Shown: one piece after another, positions 46,036-55,787 of the stretch
Position numbering within the stretch: the stretch's first letter is position 1
Layout: every line of letters begins with the position of its first letter
From: Stutzerimonas stutzeri
GTDB taxonomy: Bacteria; Pseudomonadota; Gammaproteobacteria; Pseudomonadales; Pseudomonadaceae
Length of the DNA: 64,000 nt
Direction: 5' to 3'
Assembly (NCBI RefSeq): GCF_024448715.1
Contig: NZ_JAMOHZ010000011.1
Coordinates: 1-64,000, forward strand
The notes under the pieces: model-generated
What the model was told of the DNA's origin: nothing
Database searches by the model: none
What the model saw: the letters and a program-made list of their open reading frames with translations, nothing else
Position numbers and translations under genes: made by a program

Positions 46036-46430
46036 ATGACCGCAACCGAATCCAGGAGCGGTGACACCCCCAACCAGGATTTGATCTATCGGCTCGATGA
46101 TTGCCCGGGTTCGCTTCCGGTCACCTTCTTCGCCATACAGCACGCGCAGGCCAGCTTCGTTGGCATCATCACCCCGACGCATCACCAACAGCGTATCGGG
46201 TCTGGGCGATCAGTTGCCCTACCGAATAAGCATGGTACTGCTTGTGTCTGGCCTCAGCCTTCATCCAGGCCCGATCGGCGCCGGCATGCTCTGCCTTTAG
46301 GACGCCAGCTTCGGCCTTCTCAGCGTGACGCTGACGACCGGCGTTGTCTTCAAGAGCAACGACGATATTCCACGCACCTGGCACCGACGGGCTGATCAGC
46401 TCCCAACGTCTGGGTGCAACGAGGCCTAGA
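46036..46430 (+). pseudogene. Degraded NCS2 nucleobase permease remnant
   Basis: Pieces of an NCS2 permease N-terminus are spread over different frames: DLIYRLDD and VTFFAIQHAQASFVGIITP in frame with the ATG at 46036, then GLGDQLPYRISMVLLVSGL in the next frame, AFIQAR in the third, and PIGAGMLCL with a TAG followed by DASFGLLSVTLTTGVVF. Only about the first quarter of a 450-500-residue permease remains; the rest is deleted. The remnant sits where a third purine permease would be expected behind the operator at 45877. Several shifts and a stop make sequencing error unlikely. Confidence 0.8.
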
Positions 46431-46476
46431 CGCGACATCGACATTCATCACAACAACAAAACCAAAGGGTATCGAC

Positions 46477-47301
46477 ATGAACTTCAAACTCGCTCCACTC
46501 TCGCTTGCGCTGGCCGGCAGCCTGCTCGCCGCCCCAGCCTTCGCCGAAGGCATGCTGCAATGGCAGAACAACAGTCTTACCTACCTGTACGGTAAGGATT
46601 TCAAGGTCGATGCTGGCGAGATTCAGCAGACCGTCACCTTTGAGCATGCCAGCGGCTGGAGCTGGGGCGACATGTTCCTGTTCGTCGACAACAAGTGGTA
46701 CAACGGCCTCACCGGCAATGACGGCCACACCTACTACGGCGAATTCAGCCCGCGCCTGTCGCTGGGCAAGATCACCGGTCAGGAAATGTCTTTCGGCCCG
46801 ATCAAGGATGTGCTGCTCGCCGCCACCTACGAGCGCGGCGAAAGCACTGACGGAGTACCAAACCAGAACTACCTGCTCGGCCCGGCTGTCGACCTAGCCG
46901 TACCCGGTTTCGATCGGTTCAACATTAACGTGTATTACCGCAAGCCCGACGGGACCACTGGCAAGCCTTCCGGCCAGTGGCAGATCACGCCAACCTGGGC
47001 CATGACCATTCCAGTCGGTAAGTCCGACATTCTGTTCGACGGATTTATCGACTGGGTGGTGAACGACGCCGGCTCCGAGCGCCGTGGTGACTTCGTCTCG
47101 AAGAACCTGCACATCAATCCCCAGATCAAGTACGACCTGGGCAAGGCGCTCGACGGCGAGCCAGGCAAGCTTTACGTGGGTATAGAGTACGACTACTGGT
47201 CCGATAAATACGGCATTGAGGACGGCGGTTTCGTTAGTGAGAACTTTGTCGGCCCAACCGACCAGAACACAGCTAGCGTGTTGGTAAAAGCCCACTTCTA
47301 A
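46477..47301 (+). CDS. Tsx-like nucleoside-specific outer-membrane channel
   Basis: A 274-residue outer-membrane protein. The signal peptide ends at APAFAEG (about residue 22). WQNNSLTYLYGKDF, QTVTFEHASGWSWGDMFLFVD and the ending VLVKAHF with C-terminal Phe are typical of the Tsx/OmpK channel family. It should pass nucleosides or purine bases across the outer membrane. The ATG at 46477 is preceded by AAAGGG. It probably depends on the promoter in front of the permease remnant and thus on the GntR-type operator. Confidence 0.85.
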   Translation: MNFKLAPLSLALAGSLLAAPAFAEGMLQWQNNSLTYLYGKDFKVDAGEIQQTVTFEHASGWSWGDMFLFVDNKWYNGLTGNDGHTYYGEFSPRLSLGKITGQEMSFGPIKDVLLAATYERGESTDGVPNQNYLLGPAVDLAVPGFDRFNINVYYRKPDGTTGKPSGQWQITPTWAMTIPVGKSDILFDGFIDWVVNDAGSERRGDFVSKNLHINPQIKYDLGKALDGEPGKLYVGIEYDYWSDKYGIEDGGFVSENFVGPTDQNTASVLVKAHF

Positions 47302-47326
47302 CGAGAAAAGTCAAAAGTGGAAAACG

Positions 47327-47353
47327 AAAAAGGCAGCCGGTGGCTGCCTTTTT
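47327..47353. terminator. Bidirectional terminator between tsx-like gene and chemoreceptor
   Basis: Twelve-bp stem AAAAAGGCAGCC / GGCTGCCTTTTT with a GGT loop. A run on one side and T run on the other allow function for both converging genes. Confidence 0.88.
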
Positions 47354-47465
47354 CGTATCTGCATGACTCAGTTGCCGGACATTCCTAGGTCGTTGCGCGG
47401 CCGCAACTGCGGGGTTACAGCTATCCTAAAGTGCAGGGCACCAGTTCTCACCAGCCCCCCCCTCA

Positions 47466-49397
47466 TCACAACTTGAAGCTGCCCATCTGCCGGCTCAGGT
47501 CATCAGCCAGGCGGCTCAGCGCCTGACAATCCTCGCGACAACCCTGAACATCGCTCGCGGTCGCCTGTGCCAGGTCGGCGATCCCCTGAACGTTGTGAGT
47601 GATCTCCTCGGTGACGCTGCTCTGTTCTTCGGTCGCAGCCGCAACCTGAGCGTTCATATCGCTGATCGCTTCAACCTGCTCGGTGATAGCGCGCAACGAC
47701 TGCCCGGTGCGCTGGCTGGCCTGAACGCCGGCGCCGGTGGCAGCCTGCCCCGCATGCATCGAATTCACTGCGTTTTCCGCACCACTCTTGAGGCCCTGAA
47801 TCATCTGCTGGATCTCGTCGGTCGACGCTTGGGTGCGGCTGGCCAGCGTTCTCACCTCATCGGCGACCACCGCAAAGCCTCGCCCCATCTCACCGGCACG
47901 TGCGGCCTCAATGGCTGCGTTGAGCGCGAGCAGGTTGGTCTGCTCAGAAATGCTGCGGATCACTGCCAGCACCTTGTCGATGGATGCCACCTGCTGTGCA
48001 AGATCGGTGACCGACTCTGCCGCATGGCCGATCTCGCCTGACATCTTTTCGATGTGCGCGATGGAGTCTCCCACCACCTTGCGGGCCTGCATCGCTTCAT
48101 CTTTCGCGCCCTGAGAAGCCTGCGCGGCGCTGCTGGCGTTACGGGCAATCTCCTGCACCGTCAATCCCATCTCATGCACCGCAGTAGCGACCATGTCAGT
48201 CATTTCGTTCTGGCGGCCGGCACGATCTGCAGTGTTGTCGACCACTTCCGCCACTTGGCCCACTGCGGTGCGCAGTTGCTGGCTGGTATTCAGCACATCG
48301 CCAATCAGCCCGCGCAGGCTACCAATGAAGCGGTTGAAGCCACGCGCGAGATCGCCTAACTCGTCGCTCCGGCTCTCATCCAAACGACGCGTTAGATCGC
48401 CGCCGCCACCGCCGATTTCCACCAGCGCGGTGGTCACCTGACGAATCGGTTTAACCAATCCCCGCGCCAGCAGCACCACAAGTCCCAGAAAGAACAGTGC
48501 AATACAGGCCCCAAGCAAGCTAATGGTCCACAGGGTGCGCTGTGCCTCGCCGAAGATCTCGGCCTCAGGAACTTCACTGACCAGAATCCAGTTCAGGCTT
48601 TCCAACGGTTGCGCCAGTGCCAGGAAGGTTTCGCCATCGCGCTCGAACCTTACCGCCTCGTGCTCGCCCGCCAGCAGCCGGCGCGCAGCATCGTCGCCGG
48701 TCAGCGCTTTCAGCTCGGCGCGACCGTTATACTCGGTACGCGGATGAACTTTGATCTGGCCGCCGGCATCAATCAGATAAACCTCGCCCCGCTCGCCAAA
48801 CTTAAAGTTACTGATCAACTCGGACATGCTTTTCAGGCTGTAGCCCAGACCGGCAACGCCTAGTGTCTTGCCATCAGCACTGATACGCTGGTTGATGAAC
48901 AGCGTGGGCAGACGCGACGCCTTGTCGATATCGATCTCGAAGCGGCGCTCAATGCCGCCGTCGATCAGACTGTAGAACCAGGCGTCACCTGGTGCACTGC
49001 GCTGCAGGGTACGTGAAAGCCCGCTTTCGGAATGATAGTTACCGCTGTCCAGCGCCACGACAGAAGTAGTCAGAGCATTCTGTTGCGCCTTCACCCCATT
49101 CAGATAGCGGGCGATCGCAGCGGCTTGCTCCGTGCTTTCGCCATCACGCAGCCACTCCTGCACCAGCGTATTGCCAGCGATCCCGGCAGTAGCGGTAATG
49201 GGCGCCGCCAGCGTGCGCTCGATGTCGTTCCGAATCGAGGCGATGTTGGCCGGCAGAGCCTGGCCAAGCAGATAACGTTCAGCCAACCCGTTGAGCGTCG
49301 ATGAATAAATCAGGATGACGATCAGAAGGCTAGTGAGCAAAGCCGCTCCCATGCTGACGATCAATTGCCACTGGATACTGCGTTGCATGAAGGACAT
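47466..49397 (-). CDS. Methyl-accepting chemotaxis protein with dCache-type sensor
   Basis: A 643-residue chemoreceptor. A transmembrane helix lies at residues 5-30, then a periplasmic sensor of about 260 residues consistent with dCache (it includes [16 protein letters not shown]), a second membrane helix near 300, a HAMP domain and the signalling domain with the tip [19 protein letters not shown]. The ATG at 49397 has GAGGT upstream; a longer frame from 49433 would start inside the operator. Two operator-like sites of the purine regulon lie directly upstream. P. putida McpH, a dCache receptor for purines, is a plausible relative; the ligand is inferred from context only. Confidence 0.85.
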   Translation of the reverse strand: MSFMQRSIQWQLIVSMGAALLTSLLIVILIYSSTLNGLAERYLLGQALPANIASIRNDIERTLAAPITATAGIAGNTLVQEWLRDGESTEQAAAIARYLNGVKAQQNALTTSVVALDSGNYHSESGLSRTLQRSAPGDAWFYSLIDGGIERRFEIDIDKASRLPTLFINQRISADGKTLGVAGLGYSLKSMSELISNFKFGERGEVYLIDAGGQIKVHPRTEYNGRAELKALTGDDAARRLLAGEHEAVRFERDGETFLALAQPLESLNWILVSEVPEAEIFGEAQRTLWTISLLGACIALFFLGLVVLLARGLVKPIRQVTTALVEIGGGGGDLTRRLDESRSDELGDLARGFNRFIGSLRGLIGDVLNTSQQLRTAVGQVAEVVDNTADRAGRQNEMTDMVATAVHEMGLTVQEIARNASSAAQASQGAKDEAMQARKVVGDSIAHIEKMSGEIGHAAESVTDLAQQVASIDKVLAVIRSISEQTNLLALNAAIEAARAGEMGRGFAVVADEVRTLASRTQASTDEIQQMIQGLKSGAENAVNSMHAGQAATGAGVQASQRTGQSLRAITEQVEAISDMNAQVAAATEEQSSVTEEITHNVQGIADLAQATASDVQGCREDCQALSRLADDLSRQMGSFKL

Positions 49398-49425
49398 GGT
49401 ACGACCTCGATAGTTCGCTTGATAA

Positions 49426-49458
49426 CTGTACACAATTTACTACAGTCCATGTATACAA
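49426..49458. promoter_or_regulatory. Two GntR-like half-degenerate operators upstream of the chemoreceptor
   Basis: CTGTACACAA at 49426-49435 and ATGTATACAA at 49449-49458, each one mismatch from TTGTNNACAA, centres 23 bp apart. They lie 29 and 52 bp upstream of the chemoreceptor start and 160 bp or more upstream of the divergent cyclase gene. Confidence 0.55.
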
Positions 49459-49620
49459 ACATCAAACTCCTATTCTTGGTTTTTCTATCGGCCTCGCCAA
49501 GAAACTCTTGAGCGACCATTGGGCGGATTCCGTCGCCGTTTTAATAGGCGCCATGGCAGGCGCAGCGGATAGAATGTCCCTTCGTAATGTGCCGCCTGAC
49601 CCGAACGGCCGGAGTAATCG

Positions 49621-51081
49621 ATGCGGCAATTGACCGTGAAGCAAAGCACTCTCCTCACTCTGCTAGCCCTGATCATCGGGTTGGGCTTCGTGATTACCAG
49701 CCTTGCCAGCTACTACGCGTCACGTGAAGCCATCCGCAAGAGCATCATCGGTACCGAGCTGCCCTTGACTGCAGATGTCATTTCAGGGGAAATCCAGAAG
49801 GATCTGGTCCGTCTGGTGCAGGTCTCCTCTGCCATGGCCGAAGACCCTTTCGTAATGGACTGGGTCGATCAGGGCGAACCCAACGCAGCGCTCATCAGCC
49901 GCTACTTGCAAGCCATCCGCCAGCGCTATAACACGTCGAACGCCTTCTTCGCCTCGGCTGGCTCGCAGACCTACTACACCGACGAGGACATCCAGCCGAT
50001 ACAACCGGACGACCCGGCGGATCGATGGTTCTATCGATTCGAGCAAAGCGGCGTCCCCTGGGAGATCGTCGTCGACGTGAATCGGCTTACGATGTTCATC
50101 AACTATCGGGTAACCACGGCCAAGGGTGACTTCCGCGGCGTTGCGGGAGTCGGGCTGACGCTTGAGCGGGTGGTCGATCTGCTCGATACCTATCAGCGTC
50201 GATACCAGCGCAACATCTATTTCGTAGACGCCAGTCACCGCATCGTGATGACCGGCCGGCAAGGCGGGCCGGACGGGCAGCCGCGTGAAACGGCGTTGAA
50301 AGACATCAAGGCCCTGGCAGACCTCAATCGTCAGCTGCCGCAGTTACGTCCGGGCTCGTTCGACTACCAGAGCGAGGGCGAGCAGCATTTCATCAACATC
50401 CGCTACATTCCCGAGCTGAACTGGTTCCTGATGGTCGATAAACAGGAAAGCGGCGTGATGGCCCCAATGCGGCGGGCGCTCTGGGTGAATCTTCTGATCT
50501 GCTTCAGCGTAACCGTTATCGTATTGGGCCTGGTGGGCTCGATCAGCCGACGCTATCTGCAGCGCATCGAAGCCATGGCTACCCACGATGCTTTGACCGA
50601 ACTGCTCAATCGGCACGGTTTCGGCCTTGTCGCCGAGCAGGCCGTGCTCGAAGCAAGGCGTCAGCGTAGCGACCTTTGCGTGCTGATCCTGGATATCGAT
50701 CACTTCAAGGCGTTTAACGATACCCATGGCCATCTCGGCGGCGATTTTCTGTTGCGCAGCTTCGCTAGATTGCTGGCCCGACAGATACGTCAGTCCGACT
50801 TGATATCGCGCTGGGGTGGCGAGGAGTTCGTCATCATGTTCAAGGAAACCGATCTAGCCACTGCATTGGCTCTAGCGGAAAAAATTCGTGCTGCCACGGA
50901 GGCCGCAACGTTCGATTTCGAGGGCACACCGTTGCGCGCTACAGTCAGCATAGGCGCGGCTCAACTGCCACCAGACGGTAACCTGGAGTCTCTGTTAGAT
51001 GACGCAGACCGGGCGTTGTACCGGGCGAAAAATGGCGGACGTAACCGGGTCTGCAGCGCAGCGGGTGTTCCCGCCGATTGA
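49621..51081 (+). CDS. Membrane diguanylate cyclase with periplasmic Cache-like sensor
   Basis: A 486-residue protein. A membrane helix lies at 10-30, a periplasmic Cache-like domain spans about 40-285 (WFYRFEQSGVPWEIVVDVNRLT; NIYFVDASHRIVM), a second helix is near 290-310, and a GGDEF domain follows. The active site is GGEEF at 399-403 and the product-inhibition I-site RQSD at 390-393, so it should make c-di-GMP with feedback control. It is divergent from the chemoreceptor and convergent with the binding-protein gene (6 bp between stops). Confidence 0.9.
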   Translation: MRQLTVKQSTLLTLLALIIGLGFVITSLASYYASREAIRKSIIGTELPLTADVISGEIQKDLVRLVQVSSAMAEDPFVMDWVDQGEPNAALISRYLQAIRQRYNTSNAFFASAGSQTYYTDEDIQPIQPDDPADRWFYRFEQSGVPWEIVVDVNRLTMFINYRVTTAKGDFRGVAGVGLTLERVVDLLDTYQRRYQRNIYFVDASHRIVMTGRQGGPDGQPRETALKDIKALADLNRQLPQLRPGSFDYQSEGEQHFINIRYIPELNWFLMVDKQESGVMAPMRRALWVNLLICFSVTVIVLGLVGSISRRYLQRIEAMATHDALTELLNRHGFGLVAEQAVLEARRQRSDLCVLILDIDHFKAFNDTHGHLGGDFLLRSFARLLARQIRQSDLISRWGGEEFVIMFKETDLATALALAEKIRAATEAATFDFEGTPLRATVSIGAAQLPPDGNLESLLDDADRALYRAKNGGRNRVCSAAGVPAD

Positions 51082-51087
51082 TCACTC

Positions 51088-51915
51088 CTAATGCTGGACC
51101 CCCGACTCTAGCTCCTTGGCCTTCTGTCGCTCGAGAAACTCGATCTTCCACTGCTCCATGCCGACGTACTCCGAGAACAGGTTTTTCTCGACCTGATGCT
51201 TGGCTTTGAGCGTGGAAACGGCAGACTGTTGGTTCTTGAGATAGCGGTCGAAACTTTCGATGAGTTCAGGATGATTTAAGCTGGACAGGTTGAAAGTGCT
51301 ACGTGTGTGCGGCAGGTCAGCATCGAACACTAGCGCTCCCGGCTTGGCGCGCACGTTGTTCAGGTAATGCGCCGCCACCACCACGTTGTAGTAGGCGCCA
51401 TCGCTATCCTTGAGCAGTGCCTGACGCACCATGCGCGGCAAGTTCTCACTACTGACCAGCAGGATTTGGTTGGTGGCGACCCGGTCTTCATAGCCCCAGG
51501 GCGTCCAGCCATCAACGACCGCCAGCCGCCTGAGCTCATCGATACCCCGCCCTACGCGTCGCGGCGCCACCATCACCCCGTCGACATAATTGACCACCGC
51601 TTGGCTGTAGTGCAGTCGATGTCCTGCTTTGGCGGGCTCGGACCAGTTGGGGTTGTCTGGGTATTTGGCATCGACGCGCCCGTCCAGCAACGCAGGCAAC
51701 AGCTCGTCTGCCGGGAGCACCTTGTACACCAGACGCACGCCGCTATGCGCGGCGAAACTATCCAGCAGTTCACGGGCGAAGCCCTGGTAGTTGCCCTGCG
51801 CGTCGCCGCTGTAGTGCGGCAGAAAAGCCGCTTGTTCGACGCCTATTGTGTAGATTTGCTCGGCAGCTACAGGCATTGAAAGCGCCAGCAAGGCGGCCGC
51901 AAGAAATTTCTTCAT
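51088..51915 (-). CDS. Periplasmic solute-binding protein of the SBP_bac_3 type, stand-alone
   Basis: A 275-residue protein with a signal peptide cleaved after PVAAEQ (about residue 20). LPHYSGDAQGNYQGFARELLDSFAAH and ELLPALLDGRVDAKYPDNPNWS resemble family 3 extracellular binding domains of amino acid transporters or sensors. The ATG at 51915 has AAGGAG upstream. No permease or ATPase gene is near, so it may feed a sensor or work alone. An operator-like site of the purine regulon lies 130 bp upstream. The ligand is unknown. Confidence 0.75.
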   Translation of the reverse strand: MKKFLAAALLALSMPVAAEQIYTIGVEQAAFLPHYSGDAQGNYQGFARELLDSFAAHSGVRLVYKVLPADELLPALLDGRVDAKYPDNPNWSEPAKAGHRLHYSQAVVNYVDGVMVAPRRVGRGIDELRRLAVVDGWTPWGYEDRVATNQILLVSSENLPRMVRQALLKDSDGAYYNVVVAAHYLNNVRAKPGALVFDADLPHTRSTFNLSSLNHPELIESFDRYLKNQQSAVSTLKAKHQVEKNLFSEYVGMEQWKIEFLERQKAKELESGVQH

Positions 51916-52044
51916 GTGGAACTCCTTGGAGTGTTGGACGACCCGCTCGGCAGGCCCGGGATGGCCGGCGGAAACGCGAAAAGCGATCCTATCGGCCCGT
52001 TCACACTGCATTGATGGCAATACAGTAGCAGGGTCTTTTCCAGA

Positions 52045-52076
52045 TTGTGTACAAAGTTTTACGTAGTTGTTCACAG
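52045..52076. promoter_or_regulatory. GntR-type operators between the binding-protein and TetR genes
   Basis: TTGTGTACAA at 52045-52054 matches TTGTNNACAA fully; TTGTTCACAG at 52067-52076 has one mismatch. Centres are 22 bp apart. They lie in the divergent promoter region of the two genes. Confidence 0.65.
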
Positions 52077-52176
52077 ACAGGCAGATCGGAGCGCCCGCCT
52101 TGAGGCGGTCTGGAGGCCGGTGCTAGCATGCCGCGGCGGGCCACCAGGCTGGGTGGTCGTGAATTGAACAGGCCCT

Positions 52177-52797
52177 ATGTCCAGTATCCGCGAGCGCAAC
52201 AAAGAATTGATCCTGCGCGCTGCCAGCGAAGAGTTCGCCGAAAAAGGCTTCGCCGCCAGCAAGACCAGCGACATCGCCGACCGCGCCGGGCTGCCCAAGC
52301 CCAACGTTTATTACTACTTCAAGAGCAAGGAAAACCTCTACCGCGAGGTGCTCGACAGCATCGTCGAGCCGCTGTTACAAGCATCCGCTCCTTTCAATCA
52401 GCCCGGCGAACCAGCCGATGTGCTACGTGCCTACATCCGCACCAAGATTCGCATTTCAAGAGAACACGCCTGCGCGTCTAAGGTTTTCGCCAGCGAGATC
52501 ATGCATGGCGCTCCCCATCTGCCAGCCGAGCGGGCTGAACAGCTCAACGCCCAGGCCAGTCACAACGTTGCCTGCATCCAGGGCTGGATCGACCGAGGAT
52601 TGATGGCGAAGGTCGACCCCAACCACCTGATGTTCAGCATCTGGGCCGCTACCCAGACCTACGCCGACTTCGATTGGCAAATCTCCACCGTGACGGGTAA
52701 GGCCAAACTCGACGATACCGACTACGAAGCCGCCGCCGAGACGATCATTCGGATGGTCATCAAGGGTTGCGAGGTAAGAGAAGCGGTCGCGACCTGA
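52177..52797 (+). CDS. TetR-family regulator, RutR-like
   Basis: A 206-residue repressor. The HTH KTSDIADRAGLPKPNVYYYFKS lies at residues 30-51, and the C-terminal domain (RISREHACASKVFASEIMHGAPHL; SIWAATQTYADFDWQI) matches the RutR/YcdC type, whose best-known member senses uracil. It therefore fits a nucleobase-related region. It is divergent from the binding-protein gene across GntR-type sites. Its own target is not evident. Confidence 0.85.
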   Translation: MSSIRERNKELILRAASEEFAEKGFAASKTSDIADRAGLPKPNVYYYFKSKENLYREVLDSIVEPLLQASAPFNQPGEPADVLRAYIRTKIRISREHACASKVFASEIMHGAPHLPAERAEQLNAQASHNVACIQGWIDRGLMAKVDPNHLMFSIWAATQTYADFDWQISTVTGKAKLDDTDYEAAAETIIRMVIKGCEVREAVAT

Positions 52798-52970
52798 GGT
52801 AGCCCAAGCCAAAGGCATATTACGTGCAATGAGCGATATCGACGGAAGGTTCTGCAGTCCAGTAGACGTTCTGATAACGTTTTGCCTCATCGGCACGGCT
52901 CTGCCTTTGACGTTTCAGCCATGACTACTAATACTTGCGTTGAGCACCGGCCTGGAAAAAGGAACGTCTT

Positions 52971-55031
52971 TTGACCGAACTGCGCAACAGCCTGTCGCGA
53001 CAACTGTTACGTATTGTCTTGTTGTCCGCGCTGGCCGTAGGACTGGTGTTGAGCTGCGCCCAAATCGTTTTCGATGCCTACAAGACTCGACAGCTGATCG
53101 ATGCTGAAGCGCAGCGAATCCTGCGAATGACCCGCGACCCTTCCACCCAGGCGATCTACAGCCTGGACCGAGAGATGGGTGCGCAGGTCATGGAAGGCCT
53201 GTTTCAACACGAGTCGATTCGTAAGGCATCGATCGGTCATCCAAGCGATGAAGCTCTGGCCTACAAATCCCGACCGCTGATGCCGCTGCCTTCGCGCTGG
53301 CTGACGGACCCGATATTGGGCCGGGATCAGGCGTTTTCGATCCCGCTGATTGGTCGCCCTCCTTACAACGAATACTACGGCGATCTGCGTATCACGCTTG
53401 ACACCGCCCCGTACGGAGCGGAGTTCGTCAAGGACTCGGCAGTAATCTTCGTCATTGGCATTCTCCGTGCTCTGGCGCTGGGCCTGCTGCTCTATCTGAT
53501 CTACGAATGGCTGCTGACGCGACCACTAACCAAACTCATCGAGCACCTGTCACACATCAATCCGGACCGCCCCGGCGAGCACACGTTACCGATGCCAAAG
53601 GGTCACGAGAAAAACGAACTGGGCCTCTGGGTCGATACCGCCAACGCTCTGCTCGCTTCTATCGAACACAACATGCAGTTGCGCCATGCCGCCGAAAGCA
53701 ACCTGCAACGCATGACCCAGTACGATTTTCTCACCGGGCTGCCCAATCGCCAGCAATTACAGCAGCAGCTCGGCAATATCCTCAGCGAGGCCGGACGGCT
53801 GCAACGCCGTGTCGCTGTGCTCTGCCTCGGGCTGGATGATTTCAAAGGTATCAACGAACAGTTCAGCTACCAGAACGGCGACCGTATGCTGATTGCGCTG
53901 GCTGATCGCTTGCGCAGCCTGAGCGGGCGCGTCGGAGCGCTGGCGCGTCTCGGCGGCGATCAGTTCGTGCTGGTGCTGTCCGGCTTCGAGCAGCCCTACG
54001 AAACTGCGGAACTTGCGCAGCGAGTACTCGATGATCTGGAGCGCCCAATCGACCTCGACCAGCAGAGCATCCGTTTGCGAGCGACCATCGGCATTACGCT
54101 CTATCCGGAAGACGGCGATAGCACGGAAAAGCTGCTGCAAAAAGCCGAGCAGACCATGACACTGGCGAAAAACCGCTCGCGCAACCGCTATCAGTTCTAC
54201 GTGGCGAGCATCGACAGCGAAATGAGAGCGCGCCGCGAGCTGCAAAAGGATCTGGCAGAAGCTGTTCAGCGCGGCGAGTTCCACCTGGTCTATCAACCGC
54301 AGATCGACTATCGCCGCAAACGCATCACCGGCGTCGAGGCGTTGCTGCGCTGGGCCCACCCGAGCGGCAAGATAGTTCCGCCAGATGTATTCATCCCCCT
54401 TGCCGAACAGAACGGCAGCATCATCGCGATCGGTGAGTGGGTCTTGGATCAAGCCTGCCGACAGTTGAGCGAGTGGCATCAGCAAGGCTTCGATGACCTG
54501 CGCATGGCGGTCAATCTTTCCACGGTTCAGCTGCACCACGCCGAATTGCCATTGATGGTCAGCAACCTGCTCAGCACCCACCGGCTTCCGCCCGAGACGC
54601 TGGAACTCGAAGTGACCGAAACGGGGCTGATGGAAGACATTGGCGCTGCCACCCGCAACTTGCACAGTCTGCGCCGCTCCGGGGCACTTATCGCCATCGA
54701 CGATTTCGGCACCGGCTATTCCTCGCTCAGCTACTTGAAAAGCCTGCCCCTGGACAAGATCAAGATCGACAAGAGCTTCGTCCGCGACATGGCGTTGGGC
54801 GATGGCGATACCACCATCGTTAGCGCCATCATTCAGTTGGGCAAAAGCCTCGGCATGCTGGTGATCGCCGAAGGCGTGGAAACCGCCGAGCAGGAACGCT
54901 ACCTCGTCGACGAAGGCTGCAACGAGGGCCAAGGCTACTTCTATAGCAAACCCCTGCCTGCGCCCGAGTTGACCGCCCTGCTACGCCAATCTCTGCGTTT
55001 CGAGCGCAGACTCAACTCCGAATCATTGTAA
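52971..55031 (+). CDS. GGDEF-EAL membrane protein, probable c-di-GMP phosphodiesterase
   Basis: A 686-residue protein: membrane helix at about 15-35, a short periplasmic region, second helix near 165, HAMP-like linker, GGDEF domain with a degenerate site GGDQF (328-332), then an EAL domain with E456-A-L and the downstream DDFGTGYSSLSYLK block. The EAL motifs look complete while the GGDEF site lacks its usual Glu, so net phosphodiesterase activity is likely. Translation starts at TTG 52971, preceded by AAAAAGGAAC. Confidence 0.88.
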   Translation: MTELRNSLSRQLLRIVLLSALAVGLVLSCAQIVFDAYKTRQLIDAEAQRILRMTRDPSTQAIYSLDREMGAQVMEGLFQHESIRKASIGHPSDEALAYKSRPLMPLPSRWLTDPILGRDQAFSIPLIGRPPYNEYYGDLRITLDTAPYGAEFVKDSAVIFVIGILRALALGLLLYLIYEWLLTRPLTKLIEHLSHINPDRPGEHTLPMPKGHEKNELGLWVDTANALLASIEHNMQLRHAAESNLQRMTQYDFLTGLPNRQQLQQQLGNILSEAGRLQRRVAVLCLGLDDFKGINEQFSYQNGDRMLIALADRLRSLSGRVGALARLGGDQFVLVLSGFEQPYETAELAQRVLDDLERPIDLDQQSIRLRATIGITLYPEDGDSTEKLLQKAEQTMTLAKNRSRNRYQFYVASIDSEMRARRELQKDLAEAVQRGEFHLVYQPQIDYRRKRITGVEALLRWAHPSGKIVPPDVFIPLAEQNGSIIAIGEWVLDQACRQLSEWHQQGFDDLRMAVNLSTVQLHHAELPLMVSNLLSTHRLPPETLELEVTETGLMEDIGAATRNLHSLRRSGALIAIDDFGTGYSSLSYLKSLPLDKIKIDKSFVRDMALGDGDTTIVSAIIQLGKSLGMLVIAEGVETAEQERYLVDEGCNEGQGYFYSKPLPAPELTALLRQSLRFERRLNSESL

Positions 55032-55100
55032 TTGCGAGCCCCGCCGCGCGGCGTTCGAAGCGCCGCGCACCCTCCTGCTGCCAAGCCATGAGCGCCACGC

Positions 55101-55787
55101 ATGAAGCGTTTTGTACTGATCGACACCGCCGAAATCCCTGATAGCGGGGGTGCTCTCTGCCTGTTCGAATATGGGGATGACTTCGTCATCAAAATCAAGG
55201 GAGGCAACGGCAATCAGCTGATGAACACCCGTACACACGGTTCCGAGGATGCCCTTGCCGAGATACCCTGCCGAAAAATCGCGCAGCGTCCGCAGCCACG
55301 AGTGTTGATCGGTGGGCTGGGCATGGGCTTCACCCTAGCCTCGGCGCTAAAGCATTTGGGCAGCGACGCCGAGGTTCAGGTCGCAGAGCTGGTGCCCGGC
55401 GTGATCGAATGGAACCGCGGCCCGCTGGGAGAAAAGGCCGGGATGCCGATCAACGACCCGCGCACCCGCATGCTCAACAGCGATATCGCCGATGTTCTTC
55501 GGGGCGCGTCTCAGGCTTTCGATGCGATCATGCTCGATGTAGACAACGGCCCAGAGGGCCTGACTCAACGGAGCAACAGCTGGCTCTACTCAATGGCCGG
55601 CCTCGCCGCTTGTGCCCAAGCCCTGCGCCCCAAAGGACTGCTAGCCGTATGGTCAGCCAGCGCCGATCAAGGGTTTTCGGCCAAGCTGACCAAAGCGGGG
55701 TTCAGAGCAGAAGAAGTCCAGGTATTCGCACATGGCAACCGCGGCACCCGTCACACCATCTGGATTGCCGAGAAGCGCGGCGGCTGA
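55101..55787 (+). CDS. Spermidine synthase-like methyltransferase-fold protein
   Basis: A 228-residue protein of the polyamine-synthase fold without the N-terminal beta domain. The binding loop LIGGLGMGFTLASAL (about 71-85), the acidic VAELVPGVIEWN, and DAIMLDVDNGP after it follow spermidine synthase order. Short forms like this are common in proteobacteria and often of unknown function. A stand-alone gene, 69 bp after the preceding stop. Confidence 0.78.
   Translation: MKRFVLIDTAEIPDSGGALCLFEYGDDFVIKIKGGNGNQLMNTRTHGSEDALAEIPCRKIAQRPQPRVLIGGLGMGFTLASALKHLGSDAEVQVAELVPGVIEWNRGPLGEKAGMPINDPRTRMLNSDIADVLRGASQAFDAIMLDVDNGPEGLTQRSNSWLYSMAGLAACAQALRPKGLLAVWSASADQGFSAKLTKAGFRAEEVQVFAHGNRGTRHTIWIAEKRGG

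Noticed and set aside
53757..54932. 391-codon antisense frame inside the GGDEF-EAL gene
   Set aside because: Shadow of a gene with clear domain motifs; no own motifs or ribosome site.
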